Positions 19,426 through 29,600 are shown, counted from the first letter of the stretch. The stretch is 64,000 bases of DNA from Delftia acidovorans (GCA_031286585.1 JAITUC010000038.1:743185-807184), one strand, 5' to 3'. Notes: generated by a model not told the origin, from the letters alone. Numbers and translations: made by a program.

Positions 19426-20481
19426 ATGCCCTCACTGCACCATCACCACGACGCCATCGACCTGCGCAGCGACACCGTCACGCGCCCCACGCCGCAGATG
19501 CTCGAAGCCATGGCCTGCGCGCCGCTGGGCGACGACGGCCTGGACGGCGACCCGACGGTGCGCGCGCTCGAAGAGACGGCGGCCCAGCGATTTGGCAAGG
19601 CCGCAGGCCTGTTCGTGGCCAGCGGCACCATGGGCAACCTCGTGGCCGTGCTCGCCCATGGCCGCATGCCCGGCGAGGTGCTGGCCGAGGCCGGCAGCCA
19701 TCTGCTGAACGCTGAGCGCGCAGCCGCAGGCCTGACCGGCATGCACTACCGCAGCCTGCCCGGCGACGGCGGCCTGATCGCCCTGCCCGCTCTGGAAACG
19801 GCGCTGGACACCTCGGCATCCGCGCGCTGCCCCAGCGCCCTCGTGGCCGTGGAGAACACCCACAACGCACGGGGCGGCAGCGTGGCGGCGCCCGAATCGC
19901 TGGCGGCCCTGCATGCACTGGCCGTCCGCCATGGCGTGCCCGTGCACACCGATGGCGCGCGCCTGTTCAATGCCGCCGTGGCACTGGGCCTGTCCTGCCG
20001 CGAGATCGCCGCGCACACGGACTCGGTCACCGTCTGCCTGTCCAAAGGCCTTTCGGCTCCCGTGGGCTCGGTGCTCATGGGCCCGGCCGACTTCATCACA
20101 CGGGCACGCGGCATACGGCGCATGCTGGGCGGCACCATGCGCCAGGCCGGCGTGATCGCGGCGGCGGGCCTGGTGGCGCTGGAGCACATGGTCGATCGCC
20201 TGGCCGAGGACCACGCACGCGCCCGCCGCCTGCACCAGGGCCTGCGTGCCATCCACCCGGCATGGTGCGCGGCCGAACCGCCGCAGACCAACATCGTGCA
20301 GGTGCGCGTGGGCACCAGCGGGGCGCAAGCGCGCCTTTGGGAAGCACGCCTGGCAGAAGCCGGCGTACTGGTGCGCACGGGCAGCGCAGGCCTGCTGCGC
20401 CTGGTCACGCACCGCCACATTGACGACAAGGCCGTGGACGGCACCCTGCAGGCCTTCACGCGGCTTCACCACGACAACTGA
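19426..20481 (+). CDS. ltaE: Low-specificity L-threonine aldolase
   Basis: 351 residues. This PLP enzyme cleaves threonine and related beta-hydroxy amino acids to glycine plus an aldehyde. Family motifs are IDLRSDTVTRPT at the N-terminus, GLFVASGTMGN, ENTHNARGG, VHTDGARLFNA and the PLP lysine in CLSKGLSAPVGS. The ATG starts directly after the stop of the Bug receptor gene, with no gap, indicating cotranslation. A GntR regulator gene follows by 71 bases on the same strand and may control this unit. The His-rich N-terminus (LHHHHD) is unusual but short. Confidence 0.92.
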   Translation: MPSLHHHHDAIDLRSDTVTRPTPQMLEAMACAPLGDDGLDGDPTVRALEETAAQRFGKAAGLFVASGTMGNLVAVLAHGRMPGEVLAEAGSHLLNAERAAAGLTGMHYRSLPGDGGLIALPALETALDTSASARCPSALVAVENTHNARGGSVAAPESLAALHALAVRHGVPVHTDGARLFNAAVALGLSCREIAAHTDSVTVCLSKGLSAPVGSVLMGPADFITRARGIRRMLGGTMRQAGVIAAAGLVALEHMVDRLAEDHARARRLHQGLRAIHPAWCAAEPPQTNIVQVRVGTSGAQARLWEARLAEAGVLVRTGSAGLLRLVTHRHIDDKAVDGTLQAFTRLHHDN

Positions 20482-20552
20482 GCACCGCGCGAGGCCGGAA
20501 GGAGTGCCGGCCCTGGCTACACTGCCCCTCGACCCTTGCATCCCCCATCACC

Positions 20553-21227
20553 ATGACCCGCAGCACCGATATCCTCAACCTGACCGACCGTGTGACCGAG
20601 CAGTTGCGCAGCAAGCTCATCGACGGTGCCTGGGAGCCCGGGCAAAAGCTGTCGGAGGCTTCACTCAGCGAAAGCCTGCAGATCTCGCGCAACACGCTGC
20701 GCGAGGCCTTCCGGCTGCTGACCAAGGAGGGGCTGCTGGTGCACGAGCCCAACAAGGGCGTGTCGGTGGCGGCGCCCAGCATCGCCTCCATCATCGACAT
20801 CTACCGCGTGCGCCGCATGGTGGAGTGCCAGGCGCTGGCACAGGCCTATCCCATGCACCCGGCGCGCAGCCTGATGCGCGAAGCCGTGGAAGCCGCCCAG
20901 CGCCACCGCGAGGCCCAGGACTGGTCGGGCGTGGGCACGGCCAACATGAGTTTCCACAAGGCCGTGGTGCAGCTGGCTGACAGCGAGCGCCTGGACACCA
21001 TGTTCGAGCACCTGCTGGCCGAGCTGCGGCTGGCCTTCGGCCTGCTGCGCGACCCGCACTTCCTGCATGCCCCCTATGTGGACATGAATGCGCGCATCCT
21101 GCAGCAGTTCGAGGACGGCAAGCCGGCCGAGGCCGCTGCCGCGCTCAATGACTACCTGGTGCACTCGGAGCGGCTGATCCTGGCCGCCTATGCCCGACGC
21201 CTGGCCGAAAAGGGAATCAAAGTCTGA
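20553..21227 (+). CDS. GntR-family transcriptional regulator, FadR/FCD subfamily
   Basis: 224 residues. An N-terminal winged helix-turn-helix (about residues 8-75: LRSKLIDGAWEPGQKLSEASL, ISRNTLREAFRLLTKEG) joins a C-terminal all-helical FCD effector domain (about 80-215). FCD regulators usually bind small carboxylic acids with a metal held by Asp/His residues; FHKAVVQLAD fits that region. It lies last in the receptor-aldolase unit and probably regulates it. It could also act on the divergent 5-oxoproline operon, whose upstream dyads are candidate sites. Both targets are inferred. Confidence 0.9.
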   Translation: MTRSTDILNLTDRVTEQLRSKLIDGAWEPGQKLSEASLSESLQISRNTLREAFRLLTKEGLLVHEPNKGVSVAAPSIASIIDIYRVRRMVECQALAQAYPMHPARSLMREAVEAAQRHREAQDWSGVGTANMSFHKAVVQLADSERLDTMFEHLLAELRLAFGLLRDPHFLHAPYVDMNARILQQFEDGKPAEAAAALNDYLVHSERLILAAYARRLAEKGIKV

Positions 21228-21245
21228 TCCCTCACCAGGCGATGC

Positions 21246-21680
21246 TCAACGCGAAGCCTTGCGCCGCGCGTCCAGGCTCCAGCGCGCCACGGGCGCCAGC
21301 ATCAGCTGCACGAATCCTCCGGCGATCGCCAGGTTCTTCAGGAACTGCACCAGCTGGCCCTTGTCGCCGAACTGGTTGTGGAACATCAGCGCCGACATGA
21401 CGCTGAACACGGCCATCACGGCCGCGGCCTCGCGGGTGCGCCAGCCCAGCAGCAGGGCAGTGGCCACGCCCAGCTCCACCACCAGCGCCATGGCATACGA
21501 CAGCATGGGCAGCGGCAGGCCCGCCTTGGCGATGTAGGCCATGGTGCCTTCCGGCCCCATCAGCTTGCCGATGCCGCTGTAGATGAACAGCAGGCTCAGC
21601 AGCACCCGGGCCAGCAGTGGTGCGAAGTCGGCCCAGGGCGATGCCGCGGCGTGGGCAGCGGAATGCGTGGCGGCGCGCAT
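21246..21680 (-). CDS. DoxX-family integral membrane protein
   Basis: 144 residues from the ATG at 21680. A GTG seven codons upstream overlaps the preceding gene, so the later start is preferred. The protein has four hydrophobic segments with the DoxX pattern ARVLLSLLFIYSGIGKLMGPEG at helix 1, then GLPLPMLSYAMALVVELG and GWRTREAAAVMAVFSVMSAL. DoxX relatives are associated with thiosulfate oxidation or oxidative-stress redox complexes in a few organisms, but most are uncharacterised. It probably shares a transcript with the DUF4148 gene. Confidence 0.85.
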   Translation of the reverse strand: MRAATHSAAHAAASPWADFAPLLARVLLSLLFIYSGIGKLMGPEGTMAYIAKAGLPLPMLSYAMALVVELGVATALLLGWRTREAAAVMAVFSVMSALMFHNQFGDKGQLVQFLKNLAIAGGFVQLMLAPVARWSLDARRKASR

Positions 21681-21687
21681 CGTCGGC

Positions 21688-22047
21688 TCAACCCGGGACA
21701 CGGCCGGAACCCTGGCCTTCGGCCGCCTTCACCGAGCCGCCCAGGCGCTGCACTTCGGCCAGGTACTCGGGGCCGCTGCGCATGCGCTGGTACTGGGCCA
21801 GGCGCTTCTGGTAGTCGGCATCCAATTGGCTCACATCGGACTCGCGGTAGACATTGAGGCCGGCGCGGTTCCACAGGGCCAGGTCGGCCTGAACCTCGGC
21901 GCGCGACAGCGCAGGGCCGGAGGCGACGGGCTCGGCGCCGAACCAGGTTTCTGCAGATACCGTGGCGGCCGGTGCGGCCGAGGCCATGCCCGACCAGGAG
22001 GCGGCAGAAAGGGCGACGATGGCGAGGAGGGTCTTTGCGTGCTTCAT
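21688..22047 (-). CDS. DUF4148 domain periplasmic protein
   Basis: 119 residues. A clear signal peptide (MKHAKTLLAIVALSAASWSGMASAA) is followed by a short soluble domain. The motif LSRAEVQADLALWNRAGLN marks DUF4148, a small family common in Burkholderiales. A second conserved stretch is YQKRLAQYQRMRSGPEYLAEVQR. Function is unknown; some members are listed as stress-responsive secreted proteins. It ends seven bases before the DoxX start. Confidence 0.85.
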   Translation of the reverse strand: MKHAKTLLAIVALSAASWSGMASAAPAATVSAETWFGAEPVASGPALSRAEVQADLALWNRAGLNVYRESDVSQLDADYQKRLAQYQRMRSGPEYLAEVQRLGGSVKAAEGQGSGRVPG

Positions 22048-22210
22048 GGCGAATCCTTTGTCAAATCCTGCAGCGCGTGATTGCGTTCTGCATGGCTGCA
22101 GTCTCGTCTTCGCCCGCCGGCGCGTCAGTGCCTAAACGCACAGCTTTGCGCAAACTCTCCGGCTCTCGCGCTCACCGGTCACGCCCACCATCCACACCCA
22201 CCGTCCACAC

Positions 22211-23872
22211 TCATGGCCACTGCAGGCCGGGCCGCGCCACATGCAGGGCCTGCAAGGGCTCGGAGCGCCCGCGCACCTGCACCTGCCGGACTTCGCCCAG
22301 GCCGTCGGCCACGCCCGCGCGGCGCGCCACCTCCAGCGACAGCACCAGCCGCGCCTGGGCGCTCTTGGTGTATTCCTGCAGGCGGCTGGCCGTGTTGACC
22401 ACCTCGCCCACGGCCGTGAAGGTGGTGGTGTGCTCGAAGCCCACGCGCCCCACGGCGGCGCGCCCTGCATGCAGGCCCATGCCGAAATCGACGCTCTGCC
22501 CGAACTGCGCCTCGAAGGTGCGGCACCATTCCTGCATGCGCCGGTCGATGAGGGCGCTGGCCTGCACGGCCTGGCGGCAGGCCGTGTCCAGGTCGGTGTC
22601 CAGGCCGAAGATGGCCATCACGCTGTCGCCGATGAACTGGTTGGCCATGCCGCCGCTGTCATGCACCGCCTGGCCCACGCGCTCGAAATACTGGTCCAGC
22701 ACCCAGGACAGGTCCACGGGCCATTGCCGCTCGGCCAGTCCCGACCAGCGGCGCAGGTCCACGAACAGGATGGCCACTGCGCGCACTTCGCGGACCTCAC
22801 GCTGCTCGTCACCGCGCCCGGCCTGGGCGGCTGCGGGAGTGCGGAACAGCGGCGCCACCTGCACATCGCCCGTGGGCCGCAGCTGGCAAGCCAGCCGCAC
22901 GTCCTGCGGCGCGCCCACGCGCTCCAGCGTGAGGCGCTCGTTCCGCCCCGGCGGGGGCAGGTGGGCAGCCGGGCCGGACACGCGCACCCTGCAGGTGGAG
23001 CAACGCGCCCTGCCGCCGCACAGCGACAAATGGGCAATGCCATGCTCGCGGCTGGCTTCGAGCACGCTCATGCCCTGGGCCACCTGCACGGTGCGGTCCG
23101 GATAGTGCAGCAGCACCTGGCGGGCGCCGCGCAGGCGCATGCGCCGCCACAGCCAGGGGCCGGCCAGCAGCGCGGCCAGGCAGGCCAGCCAGCCCTGGCG
23201 CAGCCCGGCCGTCAGCGCGCGCAGCCACTGCGATGCCTCGGGCGAGGGGCCGGCCGGCGCAGGCAGGCCGGCTGCCGCGATCTCGCGCGCCATGGAGACG
23301 ATGCCCAGAGCCGCCAGCACGGGCAGCAGCACGGCGGCCGTGAGCAGCAGCGGCTGCCAGCGCCGCCACCAGCCGCGCGCTCGCAGGGCCATGTGCAGGC
23401 CCATGCAGCCGTGGGTCCACGCGGCCGTCATCAGCAGCAGCTGGATGGCCATGCCGGACGGATTCCAGGAAGAACGCACGATGCGCGCATACGAGGGGTC
23501 CACGCCCCAGGCCTCCTGCGCCAGCCGCGTGGCCGGCACGTGCAGGGCCAGCAGCAGCGGCAGGCCCAGTCCCAGCAGCAGCCGCACGGCCTCCAGCGCC
23601 GGCATGCGCAGGCTGCGCCGCCGCGCCAGCGCCTGCAGCGCCAGCCCCATGTGCACGGCCAGCGCGCCGTAGAGCAGCAGGCTGCCGGGCAGGGATCGCC
23701 ACACGCCGTGGACCAGCCCGCGCACGGCCTCGGCCGTGCCCAGCGAGACCAGGCCCAGGGCGTGATTGAACAGGTGCAGCGCCGCATAGGTCCACAGCAC
23801 CAGGCCGGTGGACCAGTGGAGGCTGCGCAGGGACGGCAGAGCCGGCAGAACCGGATGAGGGACACGGGCCAT
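22211..23872 (-). CDS. Membrane 2Fe-2S ferredoxin-class III nucleotide cyclase fusion
   Basis: 553 residues in three modules. Residues 1-245 have about six hydrophobic helices with several His (H33, H37, H74, H111, H154, H160), resembling a diheme cytochrome b or succinate-dehydrogenase anchor. Residues about 250-340 are a plant-type ferredoxin domain with Cys285, Cys291, Cys294 and Cys329. Residues about 360-550 are a class III adenylate/guanylate cyclase domain; metal-binding Asp372 (FVDLRRWSG) and Asp416 (IGDSVMAIFG) are present. This suggests a cyclase gated by quinone, heme or iron-sulfur redox state (inference). The ATG at 23872 is 126 bases from the divergent Crp-family gene, its likely cNMP effector. 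Substrate choice, ATP or GTP, is not readable. Confidence 0.88.
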   Translation of the reverse strand: MARVPHPVLPALPSLRSLHWSTGLVLWTYAALHLFNHALGLVSLGTAEAVRGLVHGVWRSLPGSLLLYGALAVHMGLALQALARRRSLRMPALEAVRLLLGLGLPLLLALHVPATRLAQEAWGVDPSYARIVRSSWNPSGMAIQLLLMTAAWTHGCMGLHMALRARGWWRRWQPLLLTAAVLLPVLAALGIVSMAREIAAAGLPAPAGPSPEASQWLRALTAGLRQGWLACLAALLAGPWLWRRMRLRGARQVLLHYPDRTVQVAQGMSVLEASREHGIAHLSLCGGRARCSTCRVRVSGPAAHLPPPGRNERLTLERVGAPQDVRLACQLRPTGDVQVAPLFRTPAAAQAGRGDEQREVREVRAVAILFVDLRRWSGLAERQWPVDLSWVLDQYFERVGQAVHDSGGMANQFIGDSVMAIFGLDTDLDTACRQAVQASALIDRRMQEWCRTFEAQFGQSVDFGMGLHAGRAAVGRVGFEHTTTFTAVGEVVNTASRLQEYTKSAQARLVLSLEVARRAGVADGLGEVRQVQVRGRSEPLQALHVARPGLQWP

Positions 23873-23998
23873 GGAAAGCAATGATGCGCCCGACGGCGGA
23901 AGAAGACAGGAGAAGACCGGAAGAACGGCAGCTGGAAGGAACTTAGGCCGGGCCTGGCCGATCCAGAATCTTTGTACCTTACGCCCGCTATTGGTTCC

Positions 23999-24706
23999 AT
24001 GGCCCACCCCACCCAGCCCTCCAGTTTCGCCCTGCGCGGCATCGCCCTGTTCGAGGGCCTGGGCAGCGCCAGCCTGGACCGCATCGCCGCCGACTGCGAA
24101 TGGCGCCCGCTGCAGGCCCGCCAGCCCGTGTTCAGCCGCTGCTCCACGGGCAGCGACGTGTTCTTGCTGGTCAGCGGGCGCGTGCGCATCACCACCTATT
24201 CGCCGGGCGGGCGCGAGGTCAGCTTCCGCGACTACGGGCCCGGGGAGCACTTCGGCGACCTGGCGGCCATTGACGGCCAGGCCCGCTCCACCGATGTGGT
24301 CACCCTGGAATCCTCGCTGCTGGCCAGCCTCTCGCGCCAGGACTTCCTGGCCCTGCTGGCGCGCGAGCCCGCCATCGCCCTGCGCATGATGGAGGGCCTG
24401 GCCGGGTTGGTGCGGCGGCTGACCGACCGCGTCATGGAACTGAGCACCCTGGGCGTGCCCACCCGCCTGCACATGGAGCTGCTGCGCCTGGCCCGGGAGG
24501 CGGGCATTTCGCCCGAGCACACCGCCCTCATCGACCCGGCCCCCTCGCATTCGGTGCTGGCCAGCAAGATCAGCACCAACCGCGAGCAGGTCACGCGCGA
24601 GCTGGGCGCCCTCACCCGGCGCGGCCTGCTGCGCAAGCAGGGGCGGCAGGCGCTGCTGGTGACCGATGTGCGCGCGCTGCAGGCGCTGATAGCGCAGGCC
24701 AGCTAG
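23999..24706 (+). CDS. Crp/Fnr-family cyclic-nucleotide-responsive regulator
   Basis: 235 residues. The N-terminal cyclic-nucleotide-binding barrel (about 20-135) contains the phosphate-binding cassette HFGDLAAIDGQARSTDVV, in which the Arg and following Ser/Thr expected to hold the cyclic phosphate are kept. A long dimer helix leads to a C-terminal helix-turn-helix (SKISTNREQVTRELGALTRRGLL). There are no Fnr-type Cys residues. The ATG at 23999 is preferred to a TTG nine codons upstream. It is divergent from the ferredoxin-cyclase gene across 126 bases, so cyclase and receptor may form one signalling pair. The stop overlaps the convergent ABC-F gene by four bases. Confidence 0.9.
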   Translation: MAHPTQPSSFALRGIALFEGLGSASLDRIAADCEWRPLQARQPVFSRCSTGSDVFLLVSGRVRITTYSPGGREVSFRDYGPGEHFGDLAAIDGQARSTDVVTLESSLLASLSRQDFLALLAREPAIALRMMEGLAGLVRRLTDRVMELSTLGVPTRLHMELLRLAREAGISPEHTALIDPAPSHSVLASKISTNREQVTRELGALTRRGLLRKQGRQALLVTDVRALQALIAQAS

Positions 24707-26316
24707 GCTTGTTCCATTCGCCAGCCCTGGGGCGACCACAGCAAGCGGTCGGTCAGCGCGATGGCGTCCAGAAACGCCTCGTCATGCGAGACCACGACCA
24801 GGGTGCCCTGGTAGCCGCGCAGCATGGCCTCCAGCGCCTGCAGGGATGGCAGGTCCAGGTGGTTGCAGGGCTCGTCCAGCAGGAGCAGGGGCGCGGGCGG
24901 CTCGGCATGCAGCGCGCAGGCCAGAGCGGCCTTGAGCCGCTCGCCGCCGCTGAGCCGGCCCGCGGGCTGCTCCACCTGCCGGGCCGCCAGCCCGAGCCAG
25001 GCCAGGCGCGTGCGCAACACATCCACGGAGGTGCCGGGGCAGGCGTCCTGCAACTGCTCCATCACCGTGCGCCCGGGCTGCAGCAGGGACAGGCGCTGGT
25101 CCAGGTAGGCACAGGCCTGCATGCGGCGCACCTCGCCCGCCTGGGGCGCAAGGCGGCCTGACAGCACATCGAGCAGGCGCGTCTTGCCGCAGCCGTTGGG
25201 ACCGACGACAGCCAGGCGCTGGCCGCCGTACAGAGACAGGTTCAGGCGCGGCCCTGTGGAAACCGAAAACGGCAGCAGCACATCGTCCAGCAGCGCCACC
25301 ACGTCGCAGGGAGCACCGGCCGGTGGCGGCGCCTGCATGCGGATGCCGGCCTGCAGGTCGATCTGGCGCGCCGCCTCGCGCACGCGCTGGTCCAGCGCCT
25401 CGCGCGTGTCTGCCTGCTGGCGGCGCAGGCGGCCGGCCGATGCCTCGCTGCGCTCCTTTTGCCGGCCCAGCAGAATGCGCGCCTGGTTGGCCTCCTGGCC
25501 CTGGCGGCGGCCGCGCGCCTCGCGGCGCTGCTGGCGCTCCTGCTGCTCGCGCAACTGCTGCGTTTCGCGGCGCCGCTCCAGCTTGCGCTGCTCCAGCAGT
25601 TGCACCGCCGAGGCCATCTCGCGCGCCTTGGCTTCGGCGTAGAAGGCGTAGCCGCCGCCGTAGCTGCGAAGCCCCTGCGGCGACAGCTCCACGATGCGTT
25701 CCATGCCCTGCAGCAGACTGCGGTCATGGCTGACCACGACCAGGCCGCCGGGCCAGCGCTGCAGTTGCGCGGCCAGGGCCTGCCGGCTTTCGCGGTCCAG
25801 GTGGTTGCTGGGCTCGTCCAGCACCAGGTGGTCGGCGCCCGACAGCAGCGCGCCCGCCAGGGCCACGCGCATGGCCTCGCCGCCACTGAGGGCGTGGCCC
25901 GACGTATCGGCGCGCAGATGGCCCAGGCCCGCCAGCTCCAGCTGGGCCTGCAGGCGCTGGCGCAGATCCCAGCGGTCGGCCAGCAGTTCGAAGTCCCGGG
26001 CATCGCAACTGCCGCCCTCGATGCGCGCCAGCGCCTCCAGCGCGGGCTGCAGCCCGGCCAGCGCCGCCACCGAAGGCTGGTCATGCCAGTCCGTGCGCTG
26101 GGCCAGGTAGAGCACCTGCCCCGGGCGCAGGCAGCGGCCCTGCGAGGGCGCATCCAGCCCGGCCAGGATGCGCGCCAGCCGCGACTTGCCCACGCCGTTG
26201 CGCCCCACCAGGCCCGTGCGGCGGTGGTCAAGGGTTTCGGAAAGATCGGAGAAAAGGGGGCTGCCATCGGGCAGCACGCAGGAGACGCCGTCGAGCGTGA
26301 TCGTGGTATTCGTCAT
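24703..26316 (-). CDS. ABC-F family ATPase (ribosome-associated type)
   Basis: 537 residues from the ATG at 26316; upstream in-frame ATGs at 26328 and 26364 are possible. There are two ATP-binding cassettes and no membrane segments. The first has GRNGVGKS, ALSGGEAMRVALAGALL and LVLDEPSNHLD; the second has GPNGCGKT, RLSGGERLKAAL and LLLDEPCNHLD. They are joined by a long charged helical linker (EQRKLERRRETQQLREQQERQ and onward), the P-site-tRNA-interaction region of ABC-F proteins. ABC-F factors resolve stalled ribosomes or protect them from antibiotics. The subfamily cannot be settled here. Its leader contains a tiny ORF and hairpin that may attenuate transcription. Confidence 0.88.
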   Translation of the reverse strand: MTNTTITLDGVSCVLPDGSPLFSDLSETLDHRRTGLVGRNGVGKSRLARILAGLDAPSQGRCLRPGQVLYLAQRTDWHDQPSVAALAGLQPALEALARIEGGSCDARDFELLADRWDLRQRLQAQLELAGLGHLRADTSGHALSGGEAMRVALAGALLSGADHLVLDEPSNHLDRESRQALAAQLQRWPGGLVVVSHDRSLLQGMERIVELSPQGLRSYGGGYAFYAEAKAREMASAVQLLEQRKLERRRETQQLREQQERQQRREARGRRQGQEANQARILLGRQKERSEASAGRLRRQQADTREALDQRVREAARQIDLQAGIRMQAPPPAGAPCDVVALLDDVLLPFSVSTGPRLNLSLYGGQRLAVVGPNGCGKTRLLDVLSGRLAPQAGEVRRMQACAYLDQRLSLLQPGRTVMEQLQDACPGTSVDVLRTRLAWLGLAARQVEQPAGRLSGGERLKAALACALHAEPPAPLLLLDEPCNHLDLPSLQALEAMLRGYQGTLVVVSHDEAFLDAIALTDRLLWSPQGWRMEQA

Positions 26317-26397
26317 ATCGCAGTTCATGGATGCCAACGCAGTTCCTTGCCGCTTTGCATGCATTGCGCGTGCGGTGGGCAGGGTCGGGAAAAGCGG

Positions 26398-26446
26398 GCC
26401 GCTGGGGCAGCGGCGGCATCAATGGCGCATGGGACGAATACCTCCT
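26398..26446 (-). promoter_or_regulatory. Possible ribosome-mediated attenuator leader of the ABC-F gene
   Basis: Read leftward, a perfect Shine-Dalgarno AGGAGG (26441-26446) precedes ATG CGC CAT TGA at 26430-26419, a three-codon ORF (Met-Arg-His-stop). Just downstream is a perfect 7-bp hairpin GCCGCTG/CAGCGGC (26408-26414 and 26398-26404) followed four bases later by TTTT. A TATAAT (26468-26473) lies upstream, without a good -35. Short leader ORFs plus terminators are known to control antibiotic-resistance ABC-F genes; the parallel here is inference. The remaining ~230 bases up to the RND gene hold no recognised gene. Confidence 0.4.
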
Positions 26447-26678
26447 GCAATGGCGAACGAAACCGCCATTATAGAAATCATGGGCCGTTCGTGCCGGCCA
26501 GCGCGCCACCGGCGCCGCGTGCGAAGGCGCCGGCCTCCGCCGCTGGCGGCCCGGAGCCGGTGGAGCCGGCCTGGCGGGCCGGGTTCGTTGGCGCCGGTGG
26601 CGCACAGGGGTTCAACGACTGTGCCGGCGGGCGGCCCTGAAAGCACAGGGTGTTGAGCGCGATCCAGAGAGGCATGGT

Positions 26679-29600
26679 TCAGGTTCCGGGGTCGGCAGCG
26701 GGTGGCGGCCGGCGCGCGCTGCCGCGCGGCCCGGCGATGTGCCGCTGCCATTCAAGGACGAAGACGAAGAAGACAGGCACGAAGAACACGGCCAGCACCG
26801 TGCCGCTGACCATGCCGCCGAACACGCCTGTGCCGATGGCGTGCTGGGTCTCAGCGCTGGCGCCCGATGCCAGCATCAGTGGCACCACGCCCAGCGCAAA
26901 GGCCAGCGAGGTCATGAGGATGGGCCGCAGCCGCAGCCGCGCAGCCTTGATGGCGGCCTCGCGCAGGCCCATGCCTTCCTCGCGCAGCTGCTTGGCGAAC
27001 TCCACGATCAGGATGGCGTTCTTGGCCGACAGGCCGATGATGGTGATCAGCCCCACCTTGAAGAACACATCGTTGGGCATGCCGCGCAGCAGCACGGCCG
27101 CCACCGCGCCCAGCAGGCCCAGGGGCACGACCAGCATCACCGACAGCGGGATGGACCAGCTCTCGTACAGCGCGGCCAGCACCAGGAAGACCACCAGCAT
27201 GGACAGGGCCATCAGCAGCGGCGCCTGCGCGGCCGACTGGCGCTCCTGCAGCGACTGGCCGGTCCAGGCCACGGCAAAGCCGGGCGGCAGCTGGGCCGCC
27301 AGCCGCTCCATCTCGGCCATGGCCGCGCCGCTGGAGGTGCCGGGCGCAGGCGTGCCCGAGATGCGCGATGCCAGGAAGCCCTGGTAGCGCACCAGCTGCA
27401 GCGGCGTCTCCGACCAGACGGGCGTGGCGAACTCGGCCAGCGGCACCATGCCGCCTGCGGCATTGCGCACATTCAGCCTGAGCACGTCCTCGACCTGCAT
27501 GCGCGCGGGCGCGTCGGCCTGCACGATGACCTGCTGCATGCGCCCGGCGTTCGGGAAGTCGTTGACATACAGCGAACCCATGGCGGTGGACAGCGTCTCG
27601 CTGATGGCCGCGAAGCCCACGCCCAGGGCCTGCGCCTTGTGGCGATCGATCTCCAGGCGCACGCTGGTGCCCGAGGGCAGGCTGTCCTGGTAGGCCGAGC
27701 CCAGCACGCTGCTGTCGGCCGCCAGCGCCAGCAGCTGGTCGGTGGCCGACTTGAGCGCGGCATGGCCCTGGCCCGTGCGGTCCTGCAGGTACATGGTGAA
27801 GCCCGAGGAGGTGCCCAGCTCGTCGATGGCCGGGGGCTGCAGCACCATGATGGCGCCCTCGGGCGCGTGCTCCATGGCCTTTTGCGCAAGCGCCACTTCC
27901 TCGCCCGCCGTGGCGCCGTTGCGCTGGTCCCAGTCCTTGAGCGTAGTGAAGGCCATGGCCGCGTTCGGGCCCGAGCCCGCGAAGCTGAAGCCCAGCACCG
28001 AGATGCTGGAGGCAATGCCGGGGCGCTGCGCCACATGCTCCTCATAGCGCTTGACGATGTCCAGCGTGCGTTCGGCCGTGGCATCGGCCGGCAGCTGGAT
28101 GGAGGCCATGAAGTAGCCCTGGTCTTCCTCGGGCAGAAAGGCCGAGGGCAGCTGGCGCAGCGCAAACACCAGGATGGCCACGATGGCCGCGAACAGCAGC
28201 ATCATGCGGCCCGTGCGCCGGACCAGGCCCGTGACATGGGCCTCGTAGCGGTTCGTCAGCCGCTCGAAGCCGCGGTTGAACCAGCCGAAGAAGCCCTTCT
28301 TCTCGTGGTGGCCCGCAGCCACCGGCTTGAGCAGGGTGGCGCACAGCGCCGGCGTCAGGCTCAGGGCCAGGAAGGCCGAGAACAGGATGGACACGGCCAT
28401 GGACAGCGTGAACTGCTGGTAGATCACGCCCACCGAGCCGCTGGCGAACGCCATGGGAATGAACACCGCCGTCAGCACCAGGGTGATGCCGACGATGGCG
28501 CCCGTGATCTCCTTCATGGCCTTGAGCGTGGCATCGCGCGGGGACAGTCCCTCCTCGGCCATGAGGCGCTCCACGTTCTCCACCACCACGATGGCATCGT
28601 CCACGATGATGCCGATGGCCAGCACCATGCCGAACATGGTCAGCACGTTGATGGAAAAGCCCGCCACCAGCATCACGGCAAAGGTGCCCAGCAGCGCCAC
28701 TGGCGCCACGATGGCCGGGATCAGCGTGTAGCGCAGGTTCTGCAGGAACAGGTACATCACCAGGAAGACCAGCACCATGGCCTCGACCAGGGTCTGCACC
28801 ACCTTCTCGATGGAGATCTTGACGAAGGGTGCGGTGTTGAACGAGATGGTGTGCTCCATGCCCTGCGGCAGGATGGAGGCCAGCTCGGCCATGCGCTTTT
28901 GCACGGCGGCGGCCGTGCGCACGGCATTGGCGCCCGGCGACAGCTGCACGGCGGCACTGGTGGCGGGCTTGCCGTCCTCGCGGTTGGAGAAGGCGTAGGA
29001 CTGCGCGCCCAGCTCCACGCGCGCCACATCGCCCAGCACCAGGCGGGAGCCATCGGCATTGGCGCGCAGCACGATGGCCGCGAACTGCTCGGGCGAGGTC
29101 AGCTGGCCCTGCACGGTGAGCGGCGTGGTCACGCGCTGGCCCGGGGCGATGGGCGCATCGCCCACGCGGCCCGGGGCGATCTGCATGTTCTGCTGCTGGA
29201 TGGCCTGGGTCAGGTCCCCCATGGACAGCCCGTAGGCGATCAGCCTGGCCGGATCGACCCAGACGCGCATGGCGCGCTCGGTGCCGAACAGCTGCACGCG
29301 GCCCACGCCCTCGATGCGCCGCAGCTCCTCGACGATATTGCGCGCCATGTAGTCGTTGAGCGCCAGCTCGTCGAACTCGCCGCCCGGCGAGATCAGGCCC
29401 ACCAGCAGCAGAAAGCTCGACGTGGCCGACTCCACCTGTAGGCCGTTCTGGCGCACGGCCTGCGGCAGGCGCGGCTCCACGGCCTTGATGCGGTTTTGCA
29501 CGTCCACCTGGGCCAGCTCGGGGTTGGTGCCGGGCTTGAAGGTGGCTTTGATCTCGGCCGACCCCGAGGTGTCCACCGAGGACTCGAAGTACAGCAGGTG

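Noticed and set aside
26739..29441. Rightward 900-codon open frame antisense to the RND gene
   Set aside because: His/Gln/Gly-rich composition is typical of an antisense shadow of a GC-rich membrane protein gene.
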